Below are positions 56,508-64,000 of a DNA stretch of 64,000 nt, piece after piece. Location: positions 1-64,000 of the forward strand of contig OZ244898.1 in assembly GCA_965221585.1 (NCBI GenBank), in the 5' to 3' direction. The first letter of the stretch is position 1. Every line of letters begins with the position of its first letter. This stretch comes from VXYK01 sp965221585 (GTDB lineage Bacteria > Actinomycetota > Acidimicrobiia > Acidimicrobiales > Aldehydirespiratoraceae). The notes beneath the pieces were generated by a model. That model saw only the letters and a list, made by a program, of their open reading frames with translations, was not told where the DNA came from and made no database searches. The translations under genes were made by a program, and so were the position numbers.

Positions 56508-57293
56508 ATGGTCGAAGTCCCCGAACACCTTCGCAAGAGAGCCGAGGAGGCCCGGGCCAAAGCCGCCGCAAAGGCAGCCGAGGCCGCTGGTGAGACCCCT
56601 GCCGCCGCCGACGAAAGCGCGATGACCGAGGAGCAGAAGGCTGCCGCCGCGAAAATCCCTCCGCACCTGCTGGAACGTTCCAGAGCAGCCAAAGCGGCCG
56701 CGGCCGGCGGAGACGCTGGCGAGGCTGCTGAGGCAGCCCCAGCGCCCGCGGAGGTGCCCGCCGCGGCTGCGGCAGCCGCTGCGGCGACCGGCCCGGGCGG
56801 ACACACCCAGCGCCTGCTCACCGTGGTCAAGTCCGGGTCCATCCAGGACGTCAAGTCCCTGCCCCAGGACAAGGTCCATGTCTGGCCGCACCTGCTGGTC
56901 GTCGAGTTCGCGGCGGCGCTGTTCATCACGGCCTTCAGCACGATCTTCTCGATCTTCGTCAATGCTCCGCTGCTGGAGCTGGCCAACTTCAACGAGACAC
57001 CCAACCCCTCGAAGGCACCCTGGTACTTCCTGGGACTGCAGGAGCTGCTGACGATGTTCCATCCGATGGTCGCCGGTGTGACCATCCCCGGCATCGGTAT
57101 CTTCCTGCTGATCCTCGCCCCCTACATCGACAAGAACCCGTCCAACAAACCCGAAGATCGCAAGTTCGCCATTTCGCTGATGACCATCCACCTCATGTTC
57201 TGGGCGGTGCTGGTGATGATCGGCTCGTTCTTCCGCGGACCCGGATTCAACTTCGTCTTCCCCTGGGAAGCCGGTCTCTTCTTCGAACTGTGA
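56508..57293 (+). CDS. Cytochrome b C-terminal (subunit IV-like) subunit with Ala-rich N-terminal extension
   Basis: A 261-residue protein. Residues 1-95 are an Ala/Glu-rich, charged extension that starts MVEVPEHLRKRAEEARAK and contains a second copy, KIPPHLLERSRAAKAA, near residue 50. The membrane part begins with KVHVWPHLLVVEFAAALFI, NETPNPSKAPWYFLGLQEL (the PEWY region, here APWY), FHPMVAGVTIPGIGIFLLIL and a last helix with MFWAVLVMIGSFFRGPGF. PEWY is the quinol-site motif; its replacement by APWY deserves note. It pairs with the b6-like subunit to make the full cytochrome b. Confidence 0.9.
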   Translation: MVEVPEHLRKRAEEARAKAAAKAAEAAGETPAAADESAMTEEQKAAAAKIPPHLLERSRAAKAAAAGGDAGEAAEAAPAPAEVPAAAAAAAAATGPGGHTQRLLTVVKSGSIQDVKSLPQDKVHVWPHLLVVEFAAALFITAFSTIFSIFVNAPLLELANFNETPNPSKAPWYFLGLQELLTMFHPMVAGVTIPGIGIFLLILAPYIDKNPSNKPEDRKFAISLMTIHLMFWAVLVMIGSFFRGPGFNFVFPWEAGLFFEL

Positions 57294-57371
57294 TCGAGAA
57301 CCAATGACCTACCACACAGACTCAATCCAGTCAGACTCGACGGCTGACGAACGAACCCACAAGAGCACACC

Positions 57372-58259
57372 ATGACGATCACCATCGCCATCATCATCCT
57401 GGGAGCCCTAGTCGTGCTGTCGACGTTCGCGGCGATGCGGGGGCGACAGAACTCCGACGCGATCGGCATGCTTTCACGCGAGACCCGTAAACGCGACACC
57501 GCAAGCGACACCCTGGAAGCTGACAGGGAACCGACGGGGCGCGAGGTCGAGAAGGCTGTGGTCGCACAGCGGGAGGCAGCGACCAGGGAACTGGTCTTGG
57601 CAAGCCGCATGCCCGCACCTCCACCGGCTCCCTATGTACCGCCGGACCCCGAGACCCTGGGAGTCACCCGGCGCCAGTTCTTCAACCGTTCGATCGTGTT
57701 GATGTTCGGCCTTGGACTGTCCGGCTTCGGGGTTGCCTGCATCGCCTTCCTGTGGCCGCAGATCAGCGGCGGATTCGGATCGGCCATCAAGGTCGGGCTC
57801 GTATCGGACATCCTCGCCGAGGTCCGCAACAACAACGGCTTCCTCTACCGCGCCGACGGCCGCATGTGGATCACCGAATACCCCAACGGCGCTGTCGAGA
57901 AGGCCCGTCTCGTCTACTCCGGTCCCGAACTTGCGGGGATGCAGGCGGGGTTCACCCTCGGTCTCGACGGCGGGGTCGTAGCGCTGTACCAGAAGTGCCC
58001 GCATCTGGGTTGCAGGGTGCCCGAGTGCGGAACTTCACAGTGGTTCGAATGCCCGTGCCACGGCTCCCAGTACAACCAGGTGGGTGAGAAGCGCGGCGGC
58101 CCGGCTCCCAGGGGAATGGACCGTTTCGCGATGTCCATCGGGGCCGACGGATCACTCACCGTAGACACCGGAACGATCATCCAAGGCCCAGCCATCGGGG
58201 TCAACACCACCGGGCAGGAAGCCGAAGGGCCCAACTGCATCGGTCAAGCCAGCCACTAG
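57372..58259 (+). CDS. qcrA: Rieske iron-sulfur subunit of the bc complex
   Basis: A 295-residue Rieske protein. It has an N-terminal helix (ITIAIIILGALVVLSTFAA), a charged stretch, a second helix (IVLMFGLGLSGFGVACIAFL, residues ~115-135) and a soluble domain with CPHLGCRVPECG and CPCHGSQYNQ, giving the two Cys and two His of the [2Fe-2S] cluster plus the extra disulfide Cys pair. Actinobacterial Rieske proteins also have several helices. Located 78 bp after the subunit IV-like gene. Confidence 0.93.
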   Translation: MTITIAIIILGALVVLSTFAAMRGRQNSDAIGMLSRETRKRDTASDTLEADREPTGREVEKAVVAQREAATRELVLASRMPAPPPAPYVPPDPETLGVTRRQFFNRSIVLMFGLGLSGFGVACIAFLWPQISGGFGSAIKVGLVSDILAEVRNNNGFLYRADGRMWITEYPNGAVEKARLVYSGPELAGMQAGFTLGLDGGVVALYQKCPHLGCRVPECGTSQWFECPCHGSQYNQVGEKRGGPAPRGMDRFAMSIGADGSLTVDTGTIIQGPAIGVNTTGQEAEGPNCIGQASH

Positions 58260-58278
58260 ATAACCTCTCTGCGTCCTT

Positions 58279-59616
58279 ATGCTGCTCGCCGCTTCCACCC
58301 CGCGAACTATCGGCTTCGTCATCCTGGCGATCGTCTTCATCGGCGGGCTCGTATACCTCTTCTTCAACATCCGGGCCGCCAAGAGCGAGGTGGGTTCAGA
58401 GCTCGAACTGGCTGCCAACCGCCGTGACGATGTCCGCGACGAGGATCTCGAAGGCAAACGGCTGGACTTCGCGCTGGGGGCCAACCTGGTGATGCTCACG
58501 ATCATCGGTGTCTCGTTGCCGCTCTACTGGCTCGGTGAGCCGGGGCGTCAGGAGGGGCGCGACATCGACACGGCCAGAATCTTCACCAACCGCGGTGAAG
58601 ACATCTACCTCGAGGGTGCCCAATGCGTCACCTGCCACGGCGCCGACGGAACCGGTGGATCGACCAGCGTTGCGCTGACGTCTGAAACGGGCGAGTTCAT
58701 CGCCCAGGTGAGCTGGGAGGCACCCGCCCTCAACACTGTGCTCTCCCGCTTCTCCGAGGACGAGGTGCTGCACACGCTCAACTACGGCCGCAACGGGGTG
58801 ATGCCTGCCTGGGGCGCTCCCGGCGGCGGACCGCTCACCGAACAGCAGCTTGAAGAGATCATGTTCTACCTGCGGAGCATCCAGATCACCCCGGACCGCA
58901 TTGCCGAACAGGTCGAATCGGGTGTCATGCAGGCGGTGCGCGATTACTTCTCTGAGGGCGAGGGACGTACCGACGAGCATGCGGAGCGTTGGGTTGAAGA
59001 CCCTCAGCGTTGGGTTGAGGAAGCTCAAGCCGTGAGCGAGCAAGCGCGGCAACTGGCGATCGCCCAGGACGAGTCGTTGGCGTTGGAACAGAACTCTGAA
59101 GGCCTGAGATGGGCGGCGCTCGACATTCTGGTAAGCGGCGAAGGGCTCGACCCCGACGACTGGGAGCAGTACAAGACCTACGGCGCGCTGCTCTTCGCGA
59201 ACCCTGGAACGTTCGGAACATACAGCTGCGCCCGATGCCATACCTACGGGTTCAGCTTCGGCGCGGACGAGGAGATGACCCTGCGCGTCAACGGGCGGGA
59301 CACACCGATAGACGGCTTCGAGGACGGCCTGGTCCAGGCAGGCGGGTTCTTCGGACCCAGCCTGCTCAGCGGTGCGACCCCGACCGAGTTCGAGTCGGCG
59401 AGAGGCCACGCAGAGTTCGTGGAGACGGGTCAGACGATCGGCACCACATACGGCAGGGGAGGATCGGGCGGCAACGGGCAGATGCCGGGCTTCGGTCCCC
59501 GGGTCGAGACCGACACTGTGGGACCGGGCATCCCCAACGACCTCGAAACCCCGTACCCCGCGCTGCTCACCGCTGATCAGATCGACGCCATTGTCGCCTA
59601 CGAGAGGAACCTCTGA
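58279..59616 (+). CDS. Membrane-bound diheme cytochrome c subunit
   Basis: A 445-residue protein: two N-terminal membrane helices (FVILAIVFIGGLVYLFF at ~12-28 and ANLVMLTIIGVSLPLYWLG at ~71-89), then a c domain with CVTCHGADGTGG near 117 and a second with CARCHTYGF near 318, each with downstream Met-bearing stretches (NGVMPAWGAP; GQMPGFGP). It fills the role of QcrC but is larger than the usual diheme QcrC and has an extra region of about 100 residues between the hemes. It overlaps the next gene by 1 bp. Confidence 0.9.
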   Translation: MLLAASTPRTIGFVILAIVFIGGLVYLFFNIRAAKSEVGSELELAANRRDDVRDEDLEGKRLDFALGANLVMLTIIGVSLPLYWLGEPGRQEGRDIDTARIFTNRGEDIYLEGAQCVTCHGADGTGGSTSVALTSETGEFIAQVSWEAPALNTVLSRFSEDEVLHTLNYGRNGVMPAWGAPGGGPLTEQQLEEIMFYLRSIQITPDRIAEQVESGVMQAVRDYFSEGEGRTDEHAERWVEDPQRWVEEAQAVSEQARQLAIAQDESLALEQNSEGLRWAALDILVSGEGLDPDDWEQYKTYGALLFANPGTFGTYSCARCHTYGFSFGADEEMTLRVNGRDTPIDGFEDGLVQAGGFFGPSLLSGATPTEFESARGHAEFVETGQTIGTTYGRGGSGGNGQMPGFGPRVETDTVGPGIPNDLETPYPALLTADQIDAIVAYERNL

Positions 59617-60695
59617 TGGAGGCGATCGAACTCTTCGCCGGCCTCGCCTGGGACCCGGAGATCCGAGGCTTCCTCGCGGTCCTCACTGGCGTGGTCGTGC
59701 TGATGGGCTCGGTGTGGCTGCTGCTCGCCACCAATACCGGGACCCGTCTGGGAACGCTGATCGCTCTGGCCGGGTTCTTCGGCTGGATGACGATCATGGC
59801 TGCGATCTGGTGGATCTACGGGATCGGTTACCGTGGCGATGCGCCTACCTGGCACGAGGTGGAGATAGTCGAGGGTTTCGACAGCGAAGGTCATCTGGAG
59901 TTCGCCGCGCTCGACGAAGCGGAAGCCCTCAGATCGGAGCTTCTGCCCACGGCCCATGACCTCGTGGTGTCGGCCTACGAGAGGATCGGCAGCGTCACCG
60001 ACCCGGAACTGCGTGCCGAGATCGAAGTCGCGAACGAAGAGTTCGGGGTGGTGACCGTCGCGGACCTCACCGCTGACGCGACCGAGGGTCTGACCACCCA
60101 GGAAATCGAGGCCCTGGCTGTTGAGGAGCAAGCAAAGAACGAGGCGACCACCCTCAGCGAACTGGCGGCCGTGGCCCCGAGCCTGATCGACCAGGACGAC
60201 GCTGCCCTGGGCGGCTGGGAGTTGTTGTCGACCGCGCAAGCAGGCGAAGCACAGGCATCCGCGATCGCCATTCTGCTCGGGAGCGGAGACTTCTCCTTCA
60301 GCACCCAGAACGAATTCAAGATCCTGGATGCCTTCACCATCGGCGGGAAGCGCGGCCTTCCGCCCGACCCGAGCCGTTGGGATCGAATCGAGACCCAGAT
60401 TCGCACCGCGCTGACGCTCCAACACCCCACCCGCTACGGCATAGTGCAGATGCAGGCGGTAACGCCCGAATCGATCGACAACCTTCCGGGCCAGGCACCC
60501 AAGCGGCCGATAGCCGACCCCGACGAGCCCGTCGTGTCAGTGGTGATGATCCGCGACCTCGGCAACCTCCGCCTCGTACCTGCTCTGGTAACGCTCGGAT
60601 CGCTGCTCATTTTCCTGGCTCTGTGCTACATGCTCCATGAACGTGACAAAGTAGTCATGGCCCGCGTCGCCGAGTTCAACAAAGGGGCGGGATAG
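59616..60695 (+). CDS. Uncharacterised membrane protein between bc complex and complex I genes
   Basis: A 359-residue protein with two N-terminal helices (GFLAVLTGVVVLMGSVWLLLA and GTLIALAGFFGWMTIMAAIWWI, quoted approximately), a periplasmic acidic domain of about 210 residues rich in Glu/Ala, and a C-terminal helix (LVTLGSLLIFLALCYML). No cofactor motif seen. It may be a complex-stabilising subunit specific to this lineage. It overlaps the cytochrome c gene by 1 bp and lies 3 bp before nuoA. Confidence 0.8.
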   Translation: MEAIELFAGLAWDPEIRGFLAVLTGVVVLMGSVWLLLATNTGTRLGTLIALAGFFGWMTIMAAIWWIYGIGYRGDAPTWHEVEIVEGFDSEGHLEFAALDEAEALRSELLPTAHDLVVSAYERIGSVTDPELRAEIEVANEEFGVVTVADLTADATEGLTTQEIEALAVEEQAKNEATTLSELAAVAPSLIDQDDAALGGWELLSTAQAGEAQASAIAILLGSGDFSFSTQNEFKILDAFTIGGKRGLPPDPSRWDRIETQIRTALTLQHPTRYGIVQMQAVTPESIDNLPGQAPKRPIADPDEPVVSVVMIRDLGNLRLVPALVTLGSLLIFLALCYMLHERDKVVMARVAEFNKGAG

Positions 60696-60698
60696 CAG

Positions 60699-61214
60699 AT
60701 GATCGGTCAGTACCTCCCACTGTTTGCTCTCTTCGTGCTGGCCGCCCTGTTCGCCGCTGGAAGTTTCGTCGCATCGGGCATGCTGGCACCCAGAAAGCCG
60801 ACCGGCCCGAAGCGGGCGCCCTACGAATGCGGCATCATTCCCACCCGGGAGACCCCCGAACGCTTCCCGGTCCGCTTCTTTCTGGTGGCGATGATCTTCG
60901 TGGTGTTCGACATCGAGATCGTCTTCTTCTACCCGTGGGCGGTCGCGCAGGGAGGCCTCGGCCTGTTCGGGCTGGTCCTGATAATGATCTTCTCATTCGC
61001 AGTGTTCGAGTCTTTCGTCTATCTGATCGGCAACGGAGCACTCGAGTGGGGTCCGCTCAAGCAGGTGGCGGGTCCCGCCGGAGCGATCTCTGCGGATCGC
61101 ACGATCACCTCGACGGTTCGCAGGGTCGGGCTCGAAGATCGGGGCCCCGCCATGACGTCCGGGGCTGCTGTTGACGGTGAAGAGTCCGACGACGGCGCCG
61201 GGGAGGCGGCCTGA
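60699..61214 (+). CDS. nuoA: NADH-quinone oxidoreductase subunit A
   Basis: A 171-residue subunit with three helices: FALFVLAALFAAGSFVASG, FPVRFFLVAMIFVVFDIEI and LFGLVLIMIFSFAVFESFVY. YECGIIPT and FDIEIVFFYPWAV are the invariant NuoA blocks. The C-terminal ~50 residues form a polar tail longer than in E. coli. It overlaps nuoB by one base. Confidence 0.95.
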   Translation: MIGQYLPLFALFVLAALFAAGSFVASGMLAPRKPTGPKRAPYECGIIPTRETPERFPVRFFLVAMIFVVFDIEIVFFYPWAVAQGGLGLFGLVLIMIFSFAVFESFVYLIGNGALEWGPLKQVAGPAGAISADRTITSTVRRVGLEDRGPAMTSGAAVDGEESDDGAGEAA

Positions 61215-61822
61215 TGCGCATTCCCGGAATAGGCAAGGCGGACGAGATCGCCGAGGACGGCCTCGCCGGCCTTGAACACAATTTCATCACCAGCAACGTC
61301 GAGGACCTGGTCAACTGGGCTCGGATGCGCAGTTGCTGGCCCGCCACATTCGGGTTGGCCTGCTGCGCGTTCGAAATGATGGCAGCGGGGGCTGCCCACT
61401 ACGACCTGGCCCGCTACGGCATGGAGGTCTTCAGGGCTTCGCCCCGACAGGCCGACCTTATGATCGTCGCCGGCCGTGTGTCTCAGAAGATGGCACCGGT
61501 CCTGCGGCAGGTGTACGACCAGATGATGGAACCCAAATGGGTCATCTCCATGGGGGTGTGCGCTTCCAGCGGAGGCATGTTCAACAACTACGCCATCGTG
61601 CAGGGCATCGATCAGGTTGTGCCGGTGGACGTCTACGCTCCGGGCTGCCCGCCCGGGCCGGAAACCCTGATGCATGCGATCTTGACACTTCACGAGAAGA
61701 TCAAGACCGGTGAACTGCTGAAGCGCCGGGAAGTGTCGGGCACCGGCGAGACCGCCTCGGGAGCCGGAATCATGGTCCAGCAACGCGACGGACAAACTGC
61801 CGGTCTCACCATCCGGAGCTGA
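61214..61822 (+). CDS. nuoB: NADH-quinone oxidoreductase subunit B
   Basis: A 202-residue subunit carrying the N2 4Fe-4S cluster. Cluster cysteines: tandem CC in LACCAFEMMA, MGVCASSGGMF and YAPGCPPGPE. PRQADLMIVAGRVSQKMAPVLRQ is the usual core. A C-terminal tail of about 35 residues is variable. Followed by nuoC after 2 bp. Confidence 0.96.
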   Translation: MRIPGIGKADEIAEDGLAGLEHNFITSNVEDLVNWARMRSCWPATFGLACCAFEMMAAGAAHYDLARYGMEVFRASPRQADLMIVAGRVSQKMAPVLRQVYDQMMEPKWVISMGVCASSGGMFNNYAIVQGIDQVVPVDVYAPGCPPGPETLMHAILTLHEKIKTGELLKRREVSGTGETASGAGIMVQQRDGQTAGLTIRS

Positions 61823-61824
61823 TC

Positions 61825-62304
61825 ATGGAATCACGCTACGGAGTAATGGCATCGGAGCTCTCCTCTGAGGTGGTCCTGTTCGTCACCGCCGAGGAGTACC
61901 TGGACGCGGCGACCGCGGCCCGCAGTCACGGCTTCGAGCACCTCGTCGACCTCACCGCCGTCGACTACCTCAGCTATCCGGGGACCCGTCCCCGACCGGA
62001 CGGAGTGGACTGCGAGCGGTTCGAAGTTGTTGTTCAACTCATCAACCACCGCTCGCGGGAGCGTCTGGGGCTGCGGGTACAGGTGCCGGCCGACGAACCG
62101 CAGGTGCCGTCGCTGTTCGACCTGTGGCCGGGCAGCGAGAACCTGGAACGTGAAGTGTTCGACCTGTTCGGTATCAACTTCGCCGGCCACCCCGATTTGA
62201 GCCGAGTGCTGATGCCCGAGGACTGGGTCGGCCACCCGCTTCGCAAGGACTATTCGATAGGCGAGATCCCAGTCCAGTTCTCGGCCCAGAGCGAGCCGCG
62301 ATGA
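61825..62304 (+). CDS. nuoC: NADH-quinone oxidoreductase subunit C
   Basis: A 159-residue peripheral-arm subunit. The family signature is complete: NLEREVFDLFGINFAGHPDL followed by RVLMPEDWVGHPLRKDY. LVDLTAVDYLSYPG lies near residue 40. Separate from NuoD, unlike the NuoCD fusion of enterobacteria; it overlaps nuoD by 4 bp. Confidence 0.95.
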   Translation: MESRYGVMASELSSEVVLFVTAEEYLDAATAARSHGFEHLVDLTAVDYLSYPGTRPRPDGVDCERFEVVVQLINHRSRERLGLRVQVPADEPQVPSLFDLWPGSENLEREVFDLFGINFAGHPDLSRVLMPEDWVGHPLRKDYSIGEIPVQFSAQSEPR

Positions 62305-63569
62305 GCGCGGAGCGGGTGATGCGACGCGGTGACGACTCCGCCGTGCTGCGGCTCTCCGAAGCGGAGGCTGCCCGCATCGGCGACGACGCTGCGGACCCCG
62401 ACGACGATGAGCGGGTCATGCTCAACATGGGTCCCGCACACCCCTCGACCCACGGTGTTCTGCGTTTGATGCTGGAGATGGAGGGCGAGACCGTACTGCG
62501 GTCCAAACCCGTGGTCGGATACCTCCACACAGGCATGGAGAAACAGGGTGAGAACCTCACCTACCTGCAGGGTTGCACCAACGTGACCCGCATGGACTAC
62601 GCCTCGCCGCTCTTCAGTGAGTTGGCCTTCTCCCTCACCACCGAGAAGCTCCTCGGTGTCGAAGTCCCCGAGCGCGCCACCTGGATCCGGATGCTGATGT
62701 GCGAACTCAATCGGATCTCGTCACACCTGCTGTTCCTGGCGACCAACGGCATCGACCTGGGCGCGGTCTCCATGATGATCTACGGCTGGCGCGAACGTGA
62801 AGAGGTCCTGCGGTTCTTCGAGAAGGTCACCGGGCTGCGCATGAACCACAACTACATCCGTCCCGGAGGGGTTGCTGCGGACCTCCCTGACGGTTGGCGC
62901 GAAGACCTGCACGAGCTGCTTGAGATGATCGAGCCGCGCCTCGACGAGTACGACGTGTTGATGACCGGCCAGCCGATCTGGCGCGAGCGCCTGCAGGGGG
63001 TCGGCGCGATCAACGCCGATGAGGCGCTGGCGCTGTCCGCCACAGGACCGCTTCTGCGCTCGACCGGCTACGCCTGGGACCTGCGTCGCGACGACCCCTA
63101 CCTCGCCTATGACCAGGTCGACTTCGACGTCATAGTCGGCACCTACGGGGACTGCTACGACCGTTACGCGATCCGCCTCAACGAGATCCGCGAATCAATC
63201 AAGATCGTGGAGCAGGTGATCGAGAAGATGCCCAGCGGCGACTACCGCCTGCAGGACAAGAAGGTCACGCCACCGCCACGGGCCCGCATCGACGAGTCGA
63301 TGGAGGCGTTGATCCACCACTTCAAGATCTTCACCGAGGGATTCAAGGTGCCCAGAGGTGAGGCCTACTGCGCGGTCGAGTCGCCGCGCGGCGAACTCGG
63401 CGTCTACATCGTCAGCGACGGCACCGGCACGCCCTACCGGATGCGTGTGCGCCCTCCCAGCTTCATCAACATCCAAACGCTGCCACACCTGATGAGCGGT
63501 GGACTGATAGCAGACGGAGTCGCAATCATCTCCAGTGTCGACCCGGTACTCGGCGAGGTCGACCGATGA
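62301..63569 (+). CDS. nuoD: NADH-quinone oxidoreductase subunit D
   Basis: A 422-residue subunit that shapes the quinone pocket. Motifs: NMGPAHPSTHGVLRLMLEMEG in pieces, GYLHTGMEKQGE, NVTRMDYASPLF, MLMCELNRISSHLLF, NHNYIRPGGVAADLP and ESPRGELGVYIVSDG. The N-terminal ~30 residues are a short acidic extension. Overlaps nuoE as ATGA. Confidence 0.96.
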   Translation: MSAERVMRRGDDSAVLRLSEAEAARIGDDAADPDDDERVMLNMGPAHPSTHGVLRLMLEMEGETVLRSKPVVGYLHTGMEKQGENLTYLQGCTNVTRMDYASPLFSELAFSLTTEKLLGVEVPERATWIRMLMCELNRISSHLLFLATNGIDLGAVSMMIYGWREREEVLRFFEKVTGLRMNHNYIRPGGVAADLPDGWREDLHELLEMIEPRLDEYDVLMTGQPIWRERLQGVGAINADEALALSATGPLLRSTGYAWDLRRDDPYLAYDQVDFDVIVGTYGDCYDRYAIRLNEIRESIKIVEQVIEKMPSGDYRLQDKKVTPPPRARIDESMEALIHHFKIFTEGFKVPRGEAYCAVESPRGELGVYIVSDGTGTPYRMRVRPPSFINIQTLPHLMSGGLIADGVAIISSVDPVLGEVDR

Positions 63570-64000
63570 GCTTCTTCACCTCCGCCAACCTCGAGGTGGC
63601 CCGCGAGATCATCTCCCGCTATCCGATGCCACGATCGGCGCTCATTCCGCTGCTGCATCTGGCTCAGGAACAGCATGGTTTCGTCACCGACGAGGCCATG
63701 CGCCAGATAGCTGAACTCTGCGGCACAACCCCCGCCGAGGTCAAAGGCACGGGCAGCTTCTATGAGATGTTCAAGTTCGGGCCCGTCGGCAGCTACCTGA
63801 TCAACGTCTGCACCAACATCTCCTGCATGCTGCTCGGAGGCGAGGAACTGCTCGAACACGCCCAGCAGCGCCTCGGCGTGAAGACTGGCGGAACGACCGA
63901 AGACGGCATGTTCACCCTTGAAGACGTCGAGTGCATCGCTGCCTGCACCGAGGCTCCCTGCCTGCAGGTCAACTACCGCTACCGCCTGCGAGTCAGCAAC
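63566..64000 (+). CDS. nuoE: NADH-quinone oxidoreductase subunit E, cut by right window edge
   Basis: 145 codons are visible from ATG 63566 with no stop before the edge. The thioredoxin-like [2Fe-2S] protein has an N-terminal helical bundle (SRYPMPRSALIPLLHLAQEQ), FYEMFKFGPVG, CTNISCMLLGG (first C-x4-C pair) and CIAACTEAPCLQVN (second Cys pair). Nearly the whole domain is present; only the C-terminal tail is missing. Downstream nuoF-N are expected outside the window. Confidence 0.95.
   Translation, partial: MSFFTSANLEVAREIISRYPMPRSALIPLLHLAQEQHGFVTDEAMRQIAELCGTTPAEVKGTGSFYEMFKFGPVGSYLINVCTNISCMLLGGEELLEHAQQRLGVKTGGTTEDGMFTLEDVECIAACTEAPCLQVNYRYRLRVSN

Overview
The window is high-GC DNA with many GTG/TTG starts, densely packed genes and frequent ATGA start/stop overlaps. 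The gene set fits an actinobacterium: an MshA-like glycosyltransferase next to a YbjN-domain gene, a GPP34-family protein, rex-hemA-hemC-hemD order, a CYP125-like P450, FAD monooxygenase, lipoproteins and 'TTTT'-linker envelope proteins. The split cytochrome b, the dicluster ferredoxin in the bc operon and the repeated 'PEHLLxRS' tails suggest the class Acidimicrobiia rather than a mycolic or streptomycete lineage. That placement is inference, not a database result.

Region 1 (1-14866) is an accessory catabolic island of alternating divergent modules. A minus-strand operon encodes a pheophorbide-a-oxygenase-like (PaO-type) Rieske oxygenase sandwiched between two proteins that resemble plant red chlorophyll catabolite reductase (RCCR), followed by an uncharacterised beta-rich protein cut by the window edge. 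Beside it lie a CitE-like lyase, an IclR regulator with a tandem nitrilase-fold protein, two CaiB/BaiF CoA-transferases, a cyclase/formamidase-like hydrolase, an MmgE/PrpD protein, a dihydropyrimidinase-like imidase, an HMG-CoA-lyase-like protein and an isochorismatase-fold amidase. I read this as a candidate pathway that opens a tetrapyrrole (or similar pyrrolic compound) and then funnels imide/amide fragments through CoA esters to C-C cleavage. Matching TGTTCCG half-sites in two divergent promoters suggest that one IclR protein controls both sides.

Region 2 (14879-37660) is a mixed core/accessory stretch: unknown lipoproteins, an AAA/DUF4143-type ATPase behind direct repeats, tRNA-Ser(UGA), aat, a cyclophilin, tRNA-Lys(UUU), a sulfatase, PlsC-like acyltransferase, an MFS exporter, a large Baeyer-Villiger-type monooxygenase, an ABC1-family kinase, a YgjP-type peptidase, a histidine phosphatase, MoaD, the MshA-like glycosyltransferase, pyrF, proC, a SAM hydrolase-family protein and an acyl-CoA synthetase.

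Region 3 (37678-45423) is the tetrapyrrole biosynthesis cluster rex-hemA-hemC-hemD-(GPP34)-hemB-hemL followed by a YceI-family lipocalin.

Region 4 (45486-52037) is a second small catabolic cluster: P450, cupin, two amidohydrolase_2 proteins, a PaaK-like CoA ligase, an orphan protein and a TauD-type dioxygenase. Then comes pgi.

Region 5 (53724-64000) is respiratory: a membrane-anchored cytochrome c, a membrane protein, a dicluster ferredoxin, a split b6-like cytochrome b, a Rieske protein, a diheme cytochrome c and another membrane protein. These run almost without gaps into nuoA-nuoE, the last being cut by the right edge. A Rex-box-like site lies just upstream of this operon.
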